Part shown: piece after piece, positions 12,301 through 24,165 of the stretch
How positions within the stretch are numbered: the first letter of the stretch is position 1
Layout of the letters: every line of letters begins with the position of its first letter
DNA from: Metellina segmentata
Taxonomy: Eukaryota; Arthropoda; Arachnida; Araneae; Tetragnathidae
Reading direction: 5' to 3'
NCBI GenBank assembly: GCA_947359465.1
Contig: OX375873.1
Location: 93,767,478-93,831,477, forward strand
DNA length: 64,000 nucleotides
Notes under the pieces: generated by a model
What the model saw: the letters and a program-made list of their open reading frames with translations, nothing else
Told to the model about the DNA's origin: nothing
Database searches by the model: none
Made by a program: the position numbers and the translations under genes

Positions 12301-12798
12301 TACATTGATTATTTGATACAGAACTGTTTGTAAATTTGCAGGACACTGTGGAGTGACTTACGACTAACCGCCTATATCAATTATAGCTCTCAACTGATTT
12401 CGTAATAAGTGCATACCGTGCAATGATAGTGTTAGCATATTTGCAAACAGCATTGAATCCAATTTGCATTCTGTGCAACGCATCATGAGAAAAATTCTCT
12501 CCTACCTCATTCAATGTCATGATTTTTAAGTGTGAGGCTAAGTTTGACGACAACCATGACGCAACACATTTGGACGTAACATCGTTTTTTAAGATATTGG
12601 CAAGATTTATTCAAATGTGCGAAGAACATTCCCTAATGTTTTGAACTATGCATTTAAAAAATTGTTTCCTGTGAAGTGATGAATATTTTCGACGGCACCG
12701 AGGAATTCACAGAATGAACAAAATTTTAGAAATTCGTAACAAAAGGATTTAAAGAAATACTCGGCTAGTTCATTTCAACTCTTCAATCTGCAAGTGTT

Positions 12799-13290
12799 CG
12801 GCCATATTCACAAATCTCGAGTTAACTCGAGAATCAGTTGATCCGCTGGTAAGACTTAAATCGCGGATCATCAAGAATCGTATTATCTCAAACGGCGGGT
12901 TAAGTAAAATTATACGCTCGCTGTGATTGGCTACTACCGTTCATATCAATCAATCAATCATATCAATCAGATTCATATCAAACGATTCATATCAATCAGA
13001 TTATGAACTATTTAGTTTAATACGCGTCGTCGCAAGAATACTGTAATTTAGCACAGAATGAAGTGGTCGTCCATTTTATTTTGTTTAGTCTTTCTCGCTT
13101 CCCTTGAAAAAGATAGTACTGCGCATGCATAACTCTTTAACCAACAGTTAATTCGCCGATTTTGAAGGATCAAAATGCAACACCGAAACTGCGGTTTAAA
13201 CCACGAATAAGGAATTGTGAATACGGTTTTTTCTATAACCCGGGGATTATCGTTGATCCGCGAGTTAACTTGGACTTGTGAACACGGCCG
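12799..13290. mobile_element. MITE-like element with about 30-bp terminal inverted repeats
   Basis: The left end CGGCCATATTCACAAATC and the reverse complement of the right end CGGCCGTGTTCACAAGTC match, and both continue into AGTTAACTCG and GATCAAC/GATCCGC. The 492-bp interior has no transposase; the 90-codon minus-strand frame within it is probably chance. I could not find a clear target-site duplication, so the superfamily stays open. Confidence 0.65.
12940..13002. repeat. Short tandem of ATCAATCA / TTCATATCAATCAGAT units
   Basis: Nested short repeats inside the MITE-like element: four tetramers of ATCA followed by two to three imperfect 16-mers. Confidence 0.8.
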
Positions 13291-13627
13291 ATAGTCTTTC
13301 TCTCCGAACAGACAGCTCAATCAGAACTGATATTTATTTGGTTTTGTTTTATAGAATCGATTACGATATTATACTTATATCTAATACTTGTTTGTCAACA
13401 ATATGTGTAGGTGGCATTAACCATAATACAGTAAAAAGATGAATATATTTAAATTAAGATAAATTTTTTTTCAACTGAATACATACTATTTTACAAAAAT
13501 CAAATTGGGAAACATGGTTTTGAGCTGTCTTTTATCCGAATAATTTAAGTTAGTGTACACCTTTAGCAACGTCTTTTTTACTCAATCCGTCCCGTTCAAT
13601 CGATATTTCTTGATTTGGCGGTAGGTA

Positions 13628-13700
13628 ATGGGTAATTTCTAGTTAACGTCTTACTAGAGCAACACAACGGGCTATCGACGACGGTCCAGGATCAATATAT
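13628..13700 (+). repeat. Dispersed repeat, copy 1 (second copy at 32862)
   Basis: The stretch beginning GGGTAATTTCTAGTTAACGT and continuing through ACTAGAGCAACACAACGGGC to the GACGACGGTCC segment is nearly identical to 32862-32935 in the same orientation; similarity is lost after about 13700. A 77-codon minus-strand frame overlaps it and I do not treat it as a gene. Confidence 0.75.
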
Positions 13701-14044
13701 TCCAGTATTACTCGATAAGTCATACGTAGGTGTCTCTCACACATACTAACAGAAACAGGCATGCGTCCTATCGTCTCGACAATACCTGATTTGACTGTTC
13801 GATGAAGTATTTCCGGTATCCCTAATGTGACCATAAGTCCCGTTTTCAGGTAGACTGTTTCGTTGTCCCCAAGCACAGCTTCGGGACGACGAAATGTCCC
13901 GTTTTCAGAAAGTGATCAGCCATCGGTAACTTTTTTAAAAAGAAGCGCTAAAATTTAAAAAATCCGATGCGAAAAAATGCGCATAGTAGTGCAGCGCTGA
14001 CGGCATGCGCATTACATCTCACATATGTGTAAGTGTATCTGAAG

Positions 14045-14667
14045 TAGGGATGGAAAATACTGTCCTTTTAGGACAGTTCTTTTCCGTTTCAGTTCTTTCC
14101 AAAAGAACTGTTCTTTAAACTGTTCTAACATTGAACTTAAGACATATGAGCCTTGTTCCTATAGCAACCGCCACCTTTATGATAGAGTTTTCGTGATAGA
14201 CACACAGGGCCCAGATTTTGTTGACACTTCATCTTTTTGTAAGTACTTATTGTAGATGATTCCGGATAATATTAAGCACAAAAAATTATTGCCATCGTTT
14301 ATTATTATCGTTAATTATTGCCACCAACGATTTTTTGTAAGGAAAGATCGAGAAAACTTTTTTATCTTGTTGTGACAGAGGAAAACGAGATGATATATAC
14401 TCTTACTCTTTCAATGTATTGCGCTTTCAAAAGGCGAACAGTTAATAACGGGTGCCTAAGATAATCATGATTAGACCTACTTTTATTCGGGTCAACAAAT
14501 TGGTAATGTCTTATATTAATAGGCCTAGTTGTCAACAAACGAGTGCCCGGTGCATTTATTCAAATGCTATTGCCTTAATATTTAAATTTAGTAATTGTAA
14601 CCACTTTAGGCGTCTTGAATTTTGGAATTTACTGGAAGAACAGGTTGTTATTTTTTCCCCATCCCTA
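14045..14667. mobile_element. hAT-type MITE, about 620 bp
   Basis: Left end TAGGGATGGAAAATA matches the reverse complement of the right end TAGGGATGGGGAAAAAA. Flanking 8-mers ATCTGAAG and GTTAGAAG agree at five positions, as a decayed 8-bp duplication would. Just inside the left end lies the hairpin ACTGTCC-TTTTA-GGACAGT plus several AGAACTGTTC-like words. No transposase is recognisable. Confidence 0.55.
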
Positions 14668-15722
14668 GTTAGAAGCCTGCTAGCTCGCTCCTCGATTTAG
14701 AGTACACGTAGACAGCTCATGCATCTTTCTTGACGATTGATTATTGTTATTTTAATCGACGTGTGTTATTATAGTCCTTTTAACTTTATTGTACGTGAAA
14801 CCTTCATTTCAACAATGCCTAAATGTAAATGCACTTTTAATGTTAACTTATAAACTAACTACTCGTTTATAAAACACAAAAGCAAATTTTAAGAAATCCT
14901 GCCACGAATTTCATTCTTATTTAAAATCAACACCAAATATACTTATGCAAATCTGTTATTCAGAAAATATGAGACCGCATAAATTATTTACTTTCACATG
15001 TTTATTCTTGTTATTTTTATAATTAAATAAAAGCTATAAATATATATGTTTTTTCTTGAATACTCACACTATTATCTAAAACTTAGTAGATGTACTGTTT
15101 TGAGGGAAAAATAAATGGTCACGTTAGGTAATCCACATGTATCACGTAACGGCGTCCCTTTTCGAAAGAAACACCACTTGAATAAGATTAGTTATCTTTA
15201 TTTTGCAGCTTCTTAATTGAAAATGGTTTAAAAGAGTAATTTGATGGATTATATTTAGGGGACACAGAAATAGTTTGAAATAACGGGAAAGCATTTTAAG
15301 AATGCATGGTGGAAGAAGCACTTAACTCTCTTTTGATGATAAGGTTTAAAATATTTTCATATTATTAATTTTGGTGTTGTTCCCTCCTTGTTTTCCCTAT
15401 CACTGACAGTTTAATCCTCCAAGTGTTTCAATGTGATACCCCTAAAAGAGATGGTAAAATTTTCTCAGATCGAAAAGTTTCGTTAAGTTTATTTGAAGTT
15501 TCGAAGTTTCATTGCTTTCCTGTAGATTACAGATTTTGGACATTAATGGCCTGTATGTTGCACAACTTTGGCACTTCATAAGGTCTAATGACTGTAGGAG
15601 ATTGTGTAGCTACATTTTTGTTACATTATTATTATTGTTGTTACATTACATTGTGTCAGAAAACGGAAGTGAAAACGAAAGTTAATTTGCACGTTAGAAA
15701 GAAATCGCTATTTGTGTTTTCG
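14668..15722. other. Non-coding, nothing recognised
   Basis: AT-rich sequence without recognisable coding or structural features. A 68-codon frame at 15588-15794 runs through the following microsatellite and is not credible. Confidence 0.55.
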
Positions 15723-15751
15723 AATATATATATATATATATATATATATAC
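15723..15751. repeat. (AT)n microsatellite
   Basis: About 14 AT units. Confidence 0.9.
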
Positions 15752-15915
15752 CATTCAAATACGCAAATTAACGAAAGAGCAAAATAAAAAGTAGATGTAT
15801 TCTACCAGAAAAAAAGGAAGTTAAAACTAACCATGCAAGCACGCTAAGCTACAGACTGATTATAGATAGCGCTGCTCAACACGGAAACGATTATTAAATA
15901 ATTCAGTTATTCAAA

Positions 15916-16190
15916 ATGGCGGATTCCATGAAGAAAGCTCAATGTGTCGACTGGTTGGCCCCATAGTATGACCACCCCGGTCTCCTGACATCACTAAACT
16001 CGACTTTTTCTTTTGGGGTTAGGTAAAAGATGTTGTGTACCGAACAAATTGTTAATAGTGTCGTGGAATTGAAACAAAAAAGATCCAAGCAGCTGTACTA
16101 ACTGTTGATGTTAGCATGCTGAAACGTTCGTGGATTGATTTGGAATATAGTCTTGATATTCTTCGTGCTACGAAAGGATCTCATGCGTAA
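15916..16190 (+). pseudogene. Tc1/mariner-type transposase, internally deleted
   Basis: The start region reads MADSMKKAQCVDWLAP, like the N-terminus of an IS630/Tc1/mariner-class transposase, then jumps within a few codons to the C-terminal third: PGVLTSLNSTFSFG (a decayed SPDxTPLDFFLWG acidic-residue motif), VELKQKIQAAVLTVDVSMLK, then DILRATKGSHA before the stop at 16188. At least one frameshift is present. About two thirds of the protein is missing, including the first two catalytic positions. The element's right end is probably the GGGACACTGTGTA near 16303-16315; I did not find the matching left inverted repeat, so the left end seems lost. Confidence 0.75.
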
Positions 16191-16319
16191 ATTTACTAAG
16201 GTAGAAAATTTTTTTTTTGAGTTATTCCATCTATTGCTGTAACTAGTTTTGTTGTAATCCTATTCTTTTTTAATAAATTTTTTAAGTTGTACTGATGTTT
16301 TTGGGACACTGTGTATATT

Positions 16320-18078
16320 AATGTCTACTAGTAGGTATAAAAATATGACATCAGTCATTAGTTATAAATTGTCAATGCTTTAAAATTAGAGTAGATATGA
16401 ATATTTAAATTCATATTTTTGTTTTTCTAGATTTTCAAATCATGGATTTGTTTAAATCTGTAAAGTTTTATTACTAATTCCAAAAATTTTGGGTTTGGTT
16501 CATTTTTGTGATTTTTTAAATATAATATAATTAGACATCATACAAAAAGGAAAACATGATCATAAAATAAAAATAACTTTATCCTTAAAAACTCCTGGAA
16601 AAGTTATAATTTCTATAAAACTCATCAGGAAAAAAGACATTCTAAAAATCTAAGTTTCATCTTAAAAAATTTATTCAAAGGATCCTTACAACCATAAAGC
16701 ATAAAATAAAAATGAAAAAAAAATATTTTTTTTAAATAACAAATAAAAAATTATTTTTACAATCTTATTGAGATTGTTGCTACAGCACGTATAAAATTAA
16801 GTAATGATCGACGGCATCGCCATTTGATATCGATCGTTACACGTTCCCGGACACATGTATAGTAATAGTATTAATATTGTATCTGCTAAATTCACTTTAT
16901 TTTTCGATAAAAAACTATTAATCTGATGAAAAGAGAAGATAATTATTGTTTTTTTTTTATGTTTTGGGACATCGGCACCTTCGTAACATAAATTAAATCG
17001 GCAAGAAAAAAAAGGCATATCGATCGTTACGTAATTTTGACATCGCGTTTTTAAAAATAAGAAAAGTATGTTTACGCCAAAGAAAATGAACAAAAACACA
17101 TACAAATGCTTAAAAACGTTTAAAAAGTTATTCTAAAGACAAATAAATGCAGTTTAAAGTACTTACAATACATATTTTGCTTGAGATATAGAGCTATATC
17201 GATCGGTACTCTTTGATATCGCGAAATGCTAGAATGGCTGTAGTTTTGTTTGTTTGTTAATTCTTCAAAATTTTAAAGTAATGAAGCCATCTACTGATCA
17301 AAATAGCAAACAAACTATCGTTATACTCTATTAATTTATTGTTATTTTTTCTGCTATTTTGGAAAACACATTAGAATTTATTTTCTGGATGATGTACTGA
17401 TCAATTAACATTTTAGGTAAAAAAATCCGACATTTTTAACTAAAGAATTTAATTTTAAGGATATTTACACCAAACTGTTACAATAAATCATTCTAATTCT
17501 TGTCTCTGAGCAACAGAACTAAAACCCCCCCAATGAGAAAAAAAATTACTTTTAAGAATTAAATTTACTTGTTGTCAAAGCTTAAAGTTATGAAATGTGT
17601 CTTGTTATCACCTTTTAAGAATTACTCTTACCTAAATAGATTTTTGCCCCAAAAAGACAGAGTTGCTTTTGAAATTGCTAAAGGGAAAAGTCTGTCACTA
17701 AACACAAACTTCAGTATAAATGCACTTTGATGTTTGAGTGCTTCTGAAATGTAATCATGCAATTTTGTATAAATTCTAAGTTTAGTAAAACGTGCTATAT
17801 TAAACAACAAAGAAGGATTTTTAATACTTAATTTGTTTAGCGATATCCTAGATTAAAAAATTATTATTTGCCGTTGACAAATATTAACACCAGAAGTATA
17901 ATTTATAAAAAGTAAGTAAGAACTTATACGTCCTATTAGTTCTCTCTCATCTCATCATTCCTATATATATTTTAACTGTAACTAAAAATTTCAGGAATGT
18001 TTCACTTTAACACCTATTAATTCCTATTTTAAAAAATAGTACGTTTTATATCTGTACAGAATTTATTCCAAGGCATAC
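16320..18078. other. Non-coding; scattered TATCGATCG motifs
   Basis: AT-rich with long A/T runs. TATCGATCG(T/G)TAC recurs at about 16830, 17020 and 17196, the last two followed by a TTGA(C/T)ATCGCG word at similar spacing, suggesting old repeat units of about 175 bp. No coding homology; minus-strand frames near 16797-17105 and 17628-17810 look spurious. Confidence 0.45.
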
Positions 18079-18249
18079 GATGTCTGTCCGGAAAGTATCC
18101 AGTCATATATTATGAAATAGCGTACATTAAACCTGTAACTTTTTGTGACTAATGCCCTTCAAAGTAGAGTCTGGGAGCTTACACACTTCTCGTAGAGTAT
18201 CTTCTACTTTGACTGCTTTCTCGTCGTGGTCTTTTAAATCGCACTAACG
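18079..18249 (-). mobile_element. Mariner-like terminal fragment
   Basis: The left end GTCTGTCCGGAAAGTATCCA is a mariner-style terminus, and decayed minus-strand coding sequence follows. The fragment stops where the hAT element begins at 18258; its other end is not recognisable beyond 20625. The hAT may have inserted into or next to this element. Confidence 0.5.
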
Positions 18250-18257
18250 TTCTAAAT

Positions 18258-20617
18258 CAGGGGTGGCCAACCTTCTTGAGAAGAGTGCCACTATATGAAA
18301 AAAATATGTATGCGTACCACTTCCAACTTTTCCAACATACTAAAAATTATAAAAAGGTAAAAAAATGTTATTAGGATTAGTTCTTGAAGATGCAAACAAA
18401 ATTAGATGTGTAGGTGCAAAACAGTTAATATTGAAAGTTATTTTGATTTTATTATGTTCATAATAGAAAACATTTCTTCACAAACATATGTTGATTCAAA
18501 CCTACAACAATATCGTCAAATCGTATAAATTTGAAAATTTGCTTATTTGTACAAATTTCCGAAATGCAATATAATTTGGATCACTTGCAGTTGTAACAAG
18601 TTCTTTATATTTGCTTTTTAGTGTAGTATGGTGCTGTAGATCAATAATTTCGATTTGGATTTCAGGTTAGTAATAATTAATGTCTTGCAGAGAAATTGAA
18701 AAAGGATTTGTGAAAAGATCATAATATTTTTTATCATCTTGAAAATCATCAAACCTGGAACTGAATAAATCCTGCAAAATTGATATTAAATTTTTAAATA
18801 CATCATAGTTCGGAACATTATTAAATTTGGTAGCTAGTTCCTGCATTAATGTGAAATGTGTTAATCTTTTTTCTCTAAAATCAAGACAAAAAAAAAACAA
18901 AAGTTTGTTCACAAAAGAAGACATATGACCAACTTGGGTAGGAAAAATACAATATTTTCCCTGTAATCTTAAATTTAAATATTCCATAATATCGGTAAGA
19001 AAAGCTAAATCCATTATCCAATCTTCATTCTTGAGTTACAAGCACTCACTGGGTAGTTCATATTGTTTTCTTCCAGAAATTTTAAAACACACTCCTTGAA
19101 ATTCCAAAATCTCGCAAGTGCACTTCCTTTGAAAAGCCAGCGTACACTACAATGAATAGTAATTCGCCATCCTCTTCTGATTCTTCCGGGAAAAGCTCAC
19201 GAAATCCTTGTCGATTCAGAGCCCGAGCTCGTATTTTGTTTATACAGCGCGCAACAGAGTCAACAACAAAAGACAGGTTTAACTCCTTGCCACAAAGAGC
19301 TTCTTGATGTGAATAATACAATGATACTTAAAAACTTTTATTCACAAATAATTCTCAAGCAATGTAACAAAACCTTTTATCCTGCCAACCATGCAAGACA
19401 ATCCATGTGTGCAAACGCTATTTAATTTCGTCCACCCTACTTTGTTAACTTCAATTAAATTTTTAAGTTCTTTAAAAATGTCCTCACCTGTAGTTGAAAC
19501 TTGTTGGAGCAAATCAAGAAGATCTTCCACAGTATCAAAATTATCATTCGCGTAACGCATAAATATGTTTAACTGCGCATTGTCTGTGATGTCACAGCTT
19601 TCATTCATGTAAATGAAAAGCATTTGCAATATTGTAGTGCAGAGATTATTTATGTGTCAACATCCTGGCTCATGTCATCTATGCGGCGTATAACGGTATT
19701 TCTAGACAAAACTATTTTATCAACCATATATTTGATATATTTGACATTTATAACACCGGCATTTGAACAAATATTAAATAGCTATTTTTTTATTATCTCA
19801 TCTCCGTCAGAATAGAGTTTTTTTCTTGAGAGCTAACAAAAGAGAAAGTTCACAAGAAGCCTTCTCCATAGTTTCCATTTCTACATTTCACTAACTGGAA
19901 CAATGATTGTTTGCCGGTTAAAGATATCTTTTTTTTAATCGATAAATTCAGTTCGAAAGTGTGATTCGACAGGTAATTTGCTCTTAGAATCACTATGCAG
20001 TTGTTTAAAATACCGGTACAGGTTAAATTTTTTCGACACTGCTATACAAATTCCACATACCAAACAAACAGGCTTGGAAGTATTTTTATGCGTAAACAAA
20101 AATTGTTCTTCCCAGATAGTTCTAAAATCACGAATTGCAATATCCTCTTCATAGTTTATTTTCGATGTCAAAGGTTTACTCATGGACAAAGTGAAAATAA
20201 ATTTTTTAAAACAACGACGCTCGACGCCAATATCTAAAAACAGTTTAAAAAAGATTAACGCCTTGCTCGGCAGTTTAAAATCAACTGAGCTAGACCACTA
20301 GAGTGTCGCACTCGCTCTCGCTCGAGAACGGACAACCATAGCAAGACACAACAGCGCCAAAGCAAGGTTTCAAGGCGCCAACTCAAACCATAGGGCTTGT
20401 CCCATGACCACACTGTCTTACCACATCGTTGTACTGGTGTCAAACAGTACCGCTTTCCGGCGCTGTTGTATTTAGTAGCGTATGAGTAAGGTTTTTACGG
20501 ATTTTGACAAAGTTCCTGAAGACGACATTATTAATTTTTCAATAAGTCTTCGCTTGCCACTGTTAAAACTCCGTCATGCCACATTGTGGCACGCGTGCCG
20601 TGGGTTTTCTATCCCTG
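18258..20617 (-). mobile_element. hAT transposon, full length but decayed
   Basis: The ends are CAGGGGTGGCCAACC (left) and, as reverse complement of the right end, CAGGGATAGAAAACCC. Flanking 8-mers TTCTAAAT (18250-18257) and TTTTAAAG (20618-20625) match at six of eight positions, consistent with an aged hAT duplication. The 2.36-kb length and the minus-strand transposase remnants fit a once-autonomous copy. Confidence 0.9.
18366..20189 (-). pseudogene. hAT transposase (ZBED5-like type), broken
   Basis: Minus-strand blocks appear in the right order. An N-terminal BED-like region comes first (PVCLVCGICIAVSKKFNL, then RYFKQLH, where a usual His is changed) at 20189-19935. Next is the first catalytic region (ESCDITDNAQLNIFMR) with FDTVEDLLDL and CTHGLSCMVGRIKG at 19629-19342, then HQEALCGKELNLSF with INKIRARALNRQGF at 19321-19082, then MDLAFLTDIMEYLNLRLQGK at 19014. 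Near the 3' end a decayed dimerisation-type motif (ESTYVCEEMFSIMNIIKSK) is readable around 18460-18520. Multiple stops and frameshifts separate the blocks. Related proteins are known as ZBED5-like or GTF2IRD2-like hAT transposases. Confidence 0.85.
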
Positions 20618-20759
20618 TTTTAAAGTATCTTCCTTTTCAGAAGAGATTTCACTAGGTAAACCCACTAAGCCACGGGGATTGCATAATTTTCTTTGAAAAA
20701 AACAACTGTGTTATAGTTTTGTAGAGCACGGTATATTTTGAAAACTTAACTGACATCTA

Positions 20760-21240
20760 CAGTCGTGGAAAAAAACTTGAACCACTCTCTTTAGTTGAGT
20801 ATTATTCGTAGTAGAGAAAATTAGAGAGAATGAGCAACACAAAACTTTAGGTCATTCAACAGTAACATGGTACAAAATATCAACACTATAGAAATATTAT
20901 TTAGGAAGATATCCATAAGTCTAAGTAACTGATTTATTATTAGGCGCTGAAATCTTTCTGTACTCATAACTTCTAAACTGTCAGACCTAATGACAATAAT
21001 TTTGGTATAGGAAGTTTAATTTTGATGTTAATTTTTAACATTTTGTGTTGAAGTAAGGGTTTCTATTAAAAATTATGGTGGTTGCACTCAATGTAATATG
21101 AAGACAGGCCCTTATGAAAATTTTATGCATTTAAATTTATAGAAGACGCTAGTTTCTGTTAAACAACATCTTTTAATTTCCCAACTGTTAAAATTGATGT
21201 AATTAAAGAGGGGTGGTTCATTCCTTCTCTTCCGCTACTC
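20760..21240. mobile_element. Tc1-type MITE, 481 bp
   Basis: The left end CAGTCGTGGAAAAAAACTTG continues to GAACCACTCTC; the reverse complement of the right end reads GAGTAGCGGAAGAGAAGGAA then GAACCACCCCTC, an imperfect inverted repeat. TA flanks both sides (20758-20759 and 21241-21242). The interior has no transposase frame. Confidence 0.75.
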
Positions 21241-21250
21241 TATTTATGTA

Positions 21251-21285
21251 TTGGGTTGACAAATAAGTCCGTTCGGTTTTTAGAG
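21251..21285 (+). mobile_element. Solo mariner terminus
   Basis: TTGGGTTGACAAATAAGTCC directly after a TA closely resembles the classic mariner terminal repeat. I found no partner end or transposase within the next kilobase, so it is probably a remnant. Confidence 0.55.
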
Positions 21286-22659
21286 TGGTATGAAATACAA
21301 TTTCACACCAACACAGAAAATACTTATTATATTATACAATTATGTTTAGTCCGTTCTCCGTTTCAAAATGAGGTAAAAGAAAAATATCGATGCAGCACAG
21401 AAATTGAAAGTTAACGCGAAATTTTCTTAATTTCAAGAAATCTTCAAGCAAGTAACGAAGTCGAAAAAAGATTAAAGATATTGTACAAGCAGCTTAAAAA
21501 TAAAATTTTATCAAATGCAGTCATCTATTTCCATTGTCCTTTTAACTAAAACTAAATGTGCTTGCTGATACCAACAGATATAAGCAATGGACCCTTCAGC
21601 GCAGATGTCCATCTTAGAAAAACTATTTCATATACGAGTACTGATCGATGTACAATGGTACAGTATTCTGGAAGCTTTGCTGACTTGACAGAATAGACAG
21701 TTAGCTTCTCCACTGACTACTCAAATACGACAGTTACGGACAGAACCAAGGGGAAATCAGGAAATCTGAGAGTGAATTATAATCAAAGGAACCCGTTGTG
21801 CTTTTAATAAAAGAGATTGCATGATGCAGCATCTGACAAGAAAGGTTTATGCACTTTACGATAGTTTAAAGGGACACAGTAAATTTTCAAAATTCCTAAA
21901 TCCCCATCGAAAAATATATCTTCTTAAATTTTAGTTTTCAGATGAATTGGTATCAAATAGTGCAAAGGGGAAAATTATTTTTTATAGTAGTTTTCACATT
22001 AAAGTAGGATGATAATAAAAAAAATACCTAAGATTTGTTTTCCTCCGATTTATGTTTTGAAAATCTGATTTCGCAAAGTTCCCGGTACATTCGATTTTAG
22101 TTGATTTCGTTGAAATGTTTTTGGATAATCCTTGCAATCTGTTGTGTACGTCTGAGAGAAAGTTGCAAATTCATCATGCATTCCAAATGTTGATCTTTAA
22201 TCTATCTATTTTGGTCACTTTATCTATATTTTCCCCATAGTTTTAGCTGTTTCATTTCTATTTTTGCTCCACAATTGCGTGGTAAACTTACCTAACAGGA
22301 TCTCAATTTTATTTTTGCGTGCACAAGCCATTGTGTGGATTAAAATATTAACAATTCATAAAAAAATTAGTGTGCGTAAAACCTATTGATTTTCGTAAAG
22401 TTAGTGAAATTTGTAATTACATTTTATGTTATTGCATCTTTTCAATTTAATGTTTTTGAACCAAATATTATATATGTAGGCTATTTTGTAGAAATCTAGT
22501 AGTCTACCACTTTTATAACAGTATAACTGCAAAAGCTTGTTTTTAACCTGTTCACTGTCCTCTGAAATATTTTGAGAAAAGAAAGGTAGTAAACTGTAAT
22601 TAGTACTGGAATCAATTTGGTTCCCATTAACTTGCCCTTAAAAACCCAGATTTTTGATC
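21286..22659. other. Non-coding, nothing recognised
   Basis: AT-rich sequence after the mariner terminus with no convincing homology. Confidence 0.5.
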
Positions 22660-23300
22660 TGTCTTCAAGTCAGAGCTGATTGCAATTGATTGCGGGTTGA
22701 GACACATTGAGAGGGATTGTACTCTCAGCGACATTTGGATTCTGACTGACAGTCACAGTGCCATTCAACATCTGAACAACTGGCCTAGTGTTAGAGACAA
22801 AATCACGATTTCCATCCTGGACAACCTCAGACAAGTCCAAATACCATGAGATCTTCCTGTAATGGATCCCCTCTCACGTGGGAGTCATGGGAAATGAGAC
22901 AGACTGGCAAAGGAGGGTACTGACATTCCCACAACACACAACTCCTCGTCTTTGACTTTTCAGGAAGTTTACTCAAGAAAAAATATCCAGAACCTTCACA
23001 TTTAGAGAACTCCTCTCCTCACATGACTGATATAATAGGAAAATACCTAATGGCTCCTTGTCCTTTCAAGGTGACAGAATTTGGCAAACCACTGTTTCTA
23101 GACTCATCAGTGGATATACTAGGTGTCTTAGATTTGTGCAGCGTCACAAGACCTTCTCTATCTGCACTAAATGTAACTCTGCATAGGCGCGCCCCTTTTA
23201 TCTCTTGAACTGCATCGGGGTGTCTAGAGACGATCTCCTAGTAGATTCTCCCCTGATTTGTGACTTTCTGCATATCCACGGACTCATGGACTTGGTCTAG
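22660..23300 (+). pseudogene. Non-LTR retrotransposon ORF2 remnant: RNase H and C-terminal region
   Basis: The plus strand reads ELIAIDCGLRHIE, SDIWILTDSHSAIQHL and NNWPSVRDKITISILDNL, the first two thirds of an RNase H fold with the catalytic Glu (ELIAI) and Asp (TDS) recognisable. After frameshifts come WIPSHVG-like and AKEGTD-like remnants, the linker TTHNSS, SLTFQEVYS, and a final segment with a cysteine/histidine knuckle feel (ICTKCN, LNCIGV) ending in GLMDLV and TAG at 23298. Many stops make it non-functional. This architecture (RT, then RNase H, then a short CxxC-containing tail) is typical of arthropod Jockey/R1/I-type elements; the RT itself is missing here. The sequence after the stop (CAACAAAAACAACA near 23327-23340) may be the 3' tail. 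Confidence 0.8.
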
Positions 23301-23404
23301 CCTCTGGCTAGACCTAGGGGATTAGAAACAACAAAAACAACATTTGGTTCCCATATATTAAAATAGCACACGTTCTGTGCTTCACAAAAGAAGACTGCTT
23401 GTGA

Positions 23405-23630
23405 AAAAGCCTTCTGGTAATTATCTTGAAGAGTTTTCTCGTCATTAGCAAAATTGATCAAACATTGATGAACGAGATATCTCGTCTTGGGTAGAAAATT
23501 GACCGGTTCTTGTTCTCTTCATCATCAAAAAACGGCAATACCTTAAGGATGATATATCTCGTCATTAACAAAATTATTTAGATCGTGATTGACAAGATAC
23601 ACTGTCGAAACCACTTGGAACCCTCAGAGC
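23405..23630. mobile_element. TTAA-MITE family with CGAGATATCTCG repeats, copy 1
   Basis: Contains an exact CGAGATATCTCG at 23473-23484, the degenerate ATATATCTCGTC at about 23552, and the family context (CATTAGCAAAATTG, GATCAAACATTGATGAACG). The ends are decayed (left CCTTCTGGTAATT, right ACCACTTGGAACCCTC), and no TTAA pair is certain. Confidence 0.6.
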
Positions 23631-23715
23631 ATCTTGAGTTTTATTAATCCTGTAGTGTTGCTTTTACATCACGATGGACTTAATGATAACCATATATATC
23701 TAAAGAATCCATAGA

Positions 23716-24165
23716 TTATTCTAGGGAAAGTTTCTATTGGTTCTTTTCATAGAATATAATTTTTAATTAGATCGATTCTGTTGAACCTTTCCTTTGAATA
23801 TAATTTTTAATTGGATTAATTCTATTGCTCCTTTATTTCGAATAGAATTTTTCTTTGAAACGATTCTATTAATTCTTTCCTTAGAACATAAACCCTTTAT
23901 AACGATTATATTTATCAATTTTGTGGAATAGCACCTTTTAAAAAGATTATATTGATGCATTCTATGGAATAAAATCATTTCGAAAGATTCTATTTTTCCT
24001 TTCCATAGGTTATAATCCTTCGGAAAGGTCCTAATAATTCATTCCTTAGAATAAAATTCTTTGTAAAGATTCCATAAATTATTTCCTTAAAATAGAATTC
24101 CCTGGAAAGATTCGATTGCTCAGTTTCTTAGAATAGAATCCTTTGGAATGATTCTATTGATCAAG
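23716..24165. repeat. Minisatellite, about 45-bp unit, near ten degenerate copies
   Basis: The unit is approximately CCTTAGAATAGAATCCTTTG followed by GAAAGATTCTATTGATTCAT. Copies are diverged but keep the GAATA(G/A)AAT and GATTCTATT words. Small frames across it are artefacts. Confidence 0.75.

Noticed and set aside
12799..13290. Assignment of the MITE-like element to PIF/Harbinger or another named superfamily
   Set aside because: The GGCC(G/A)T(G/A)TTCACAA-type end is suggestive, but no target duplication could be identified to support a class.
13643..13876. A 77-codon minus-strand gene
   Set aside because: It overlaps the dispersed repeat at 13628-13700 and shows no domain or homology I recognise.
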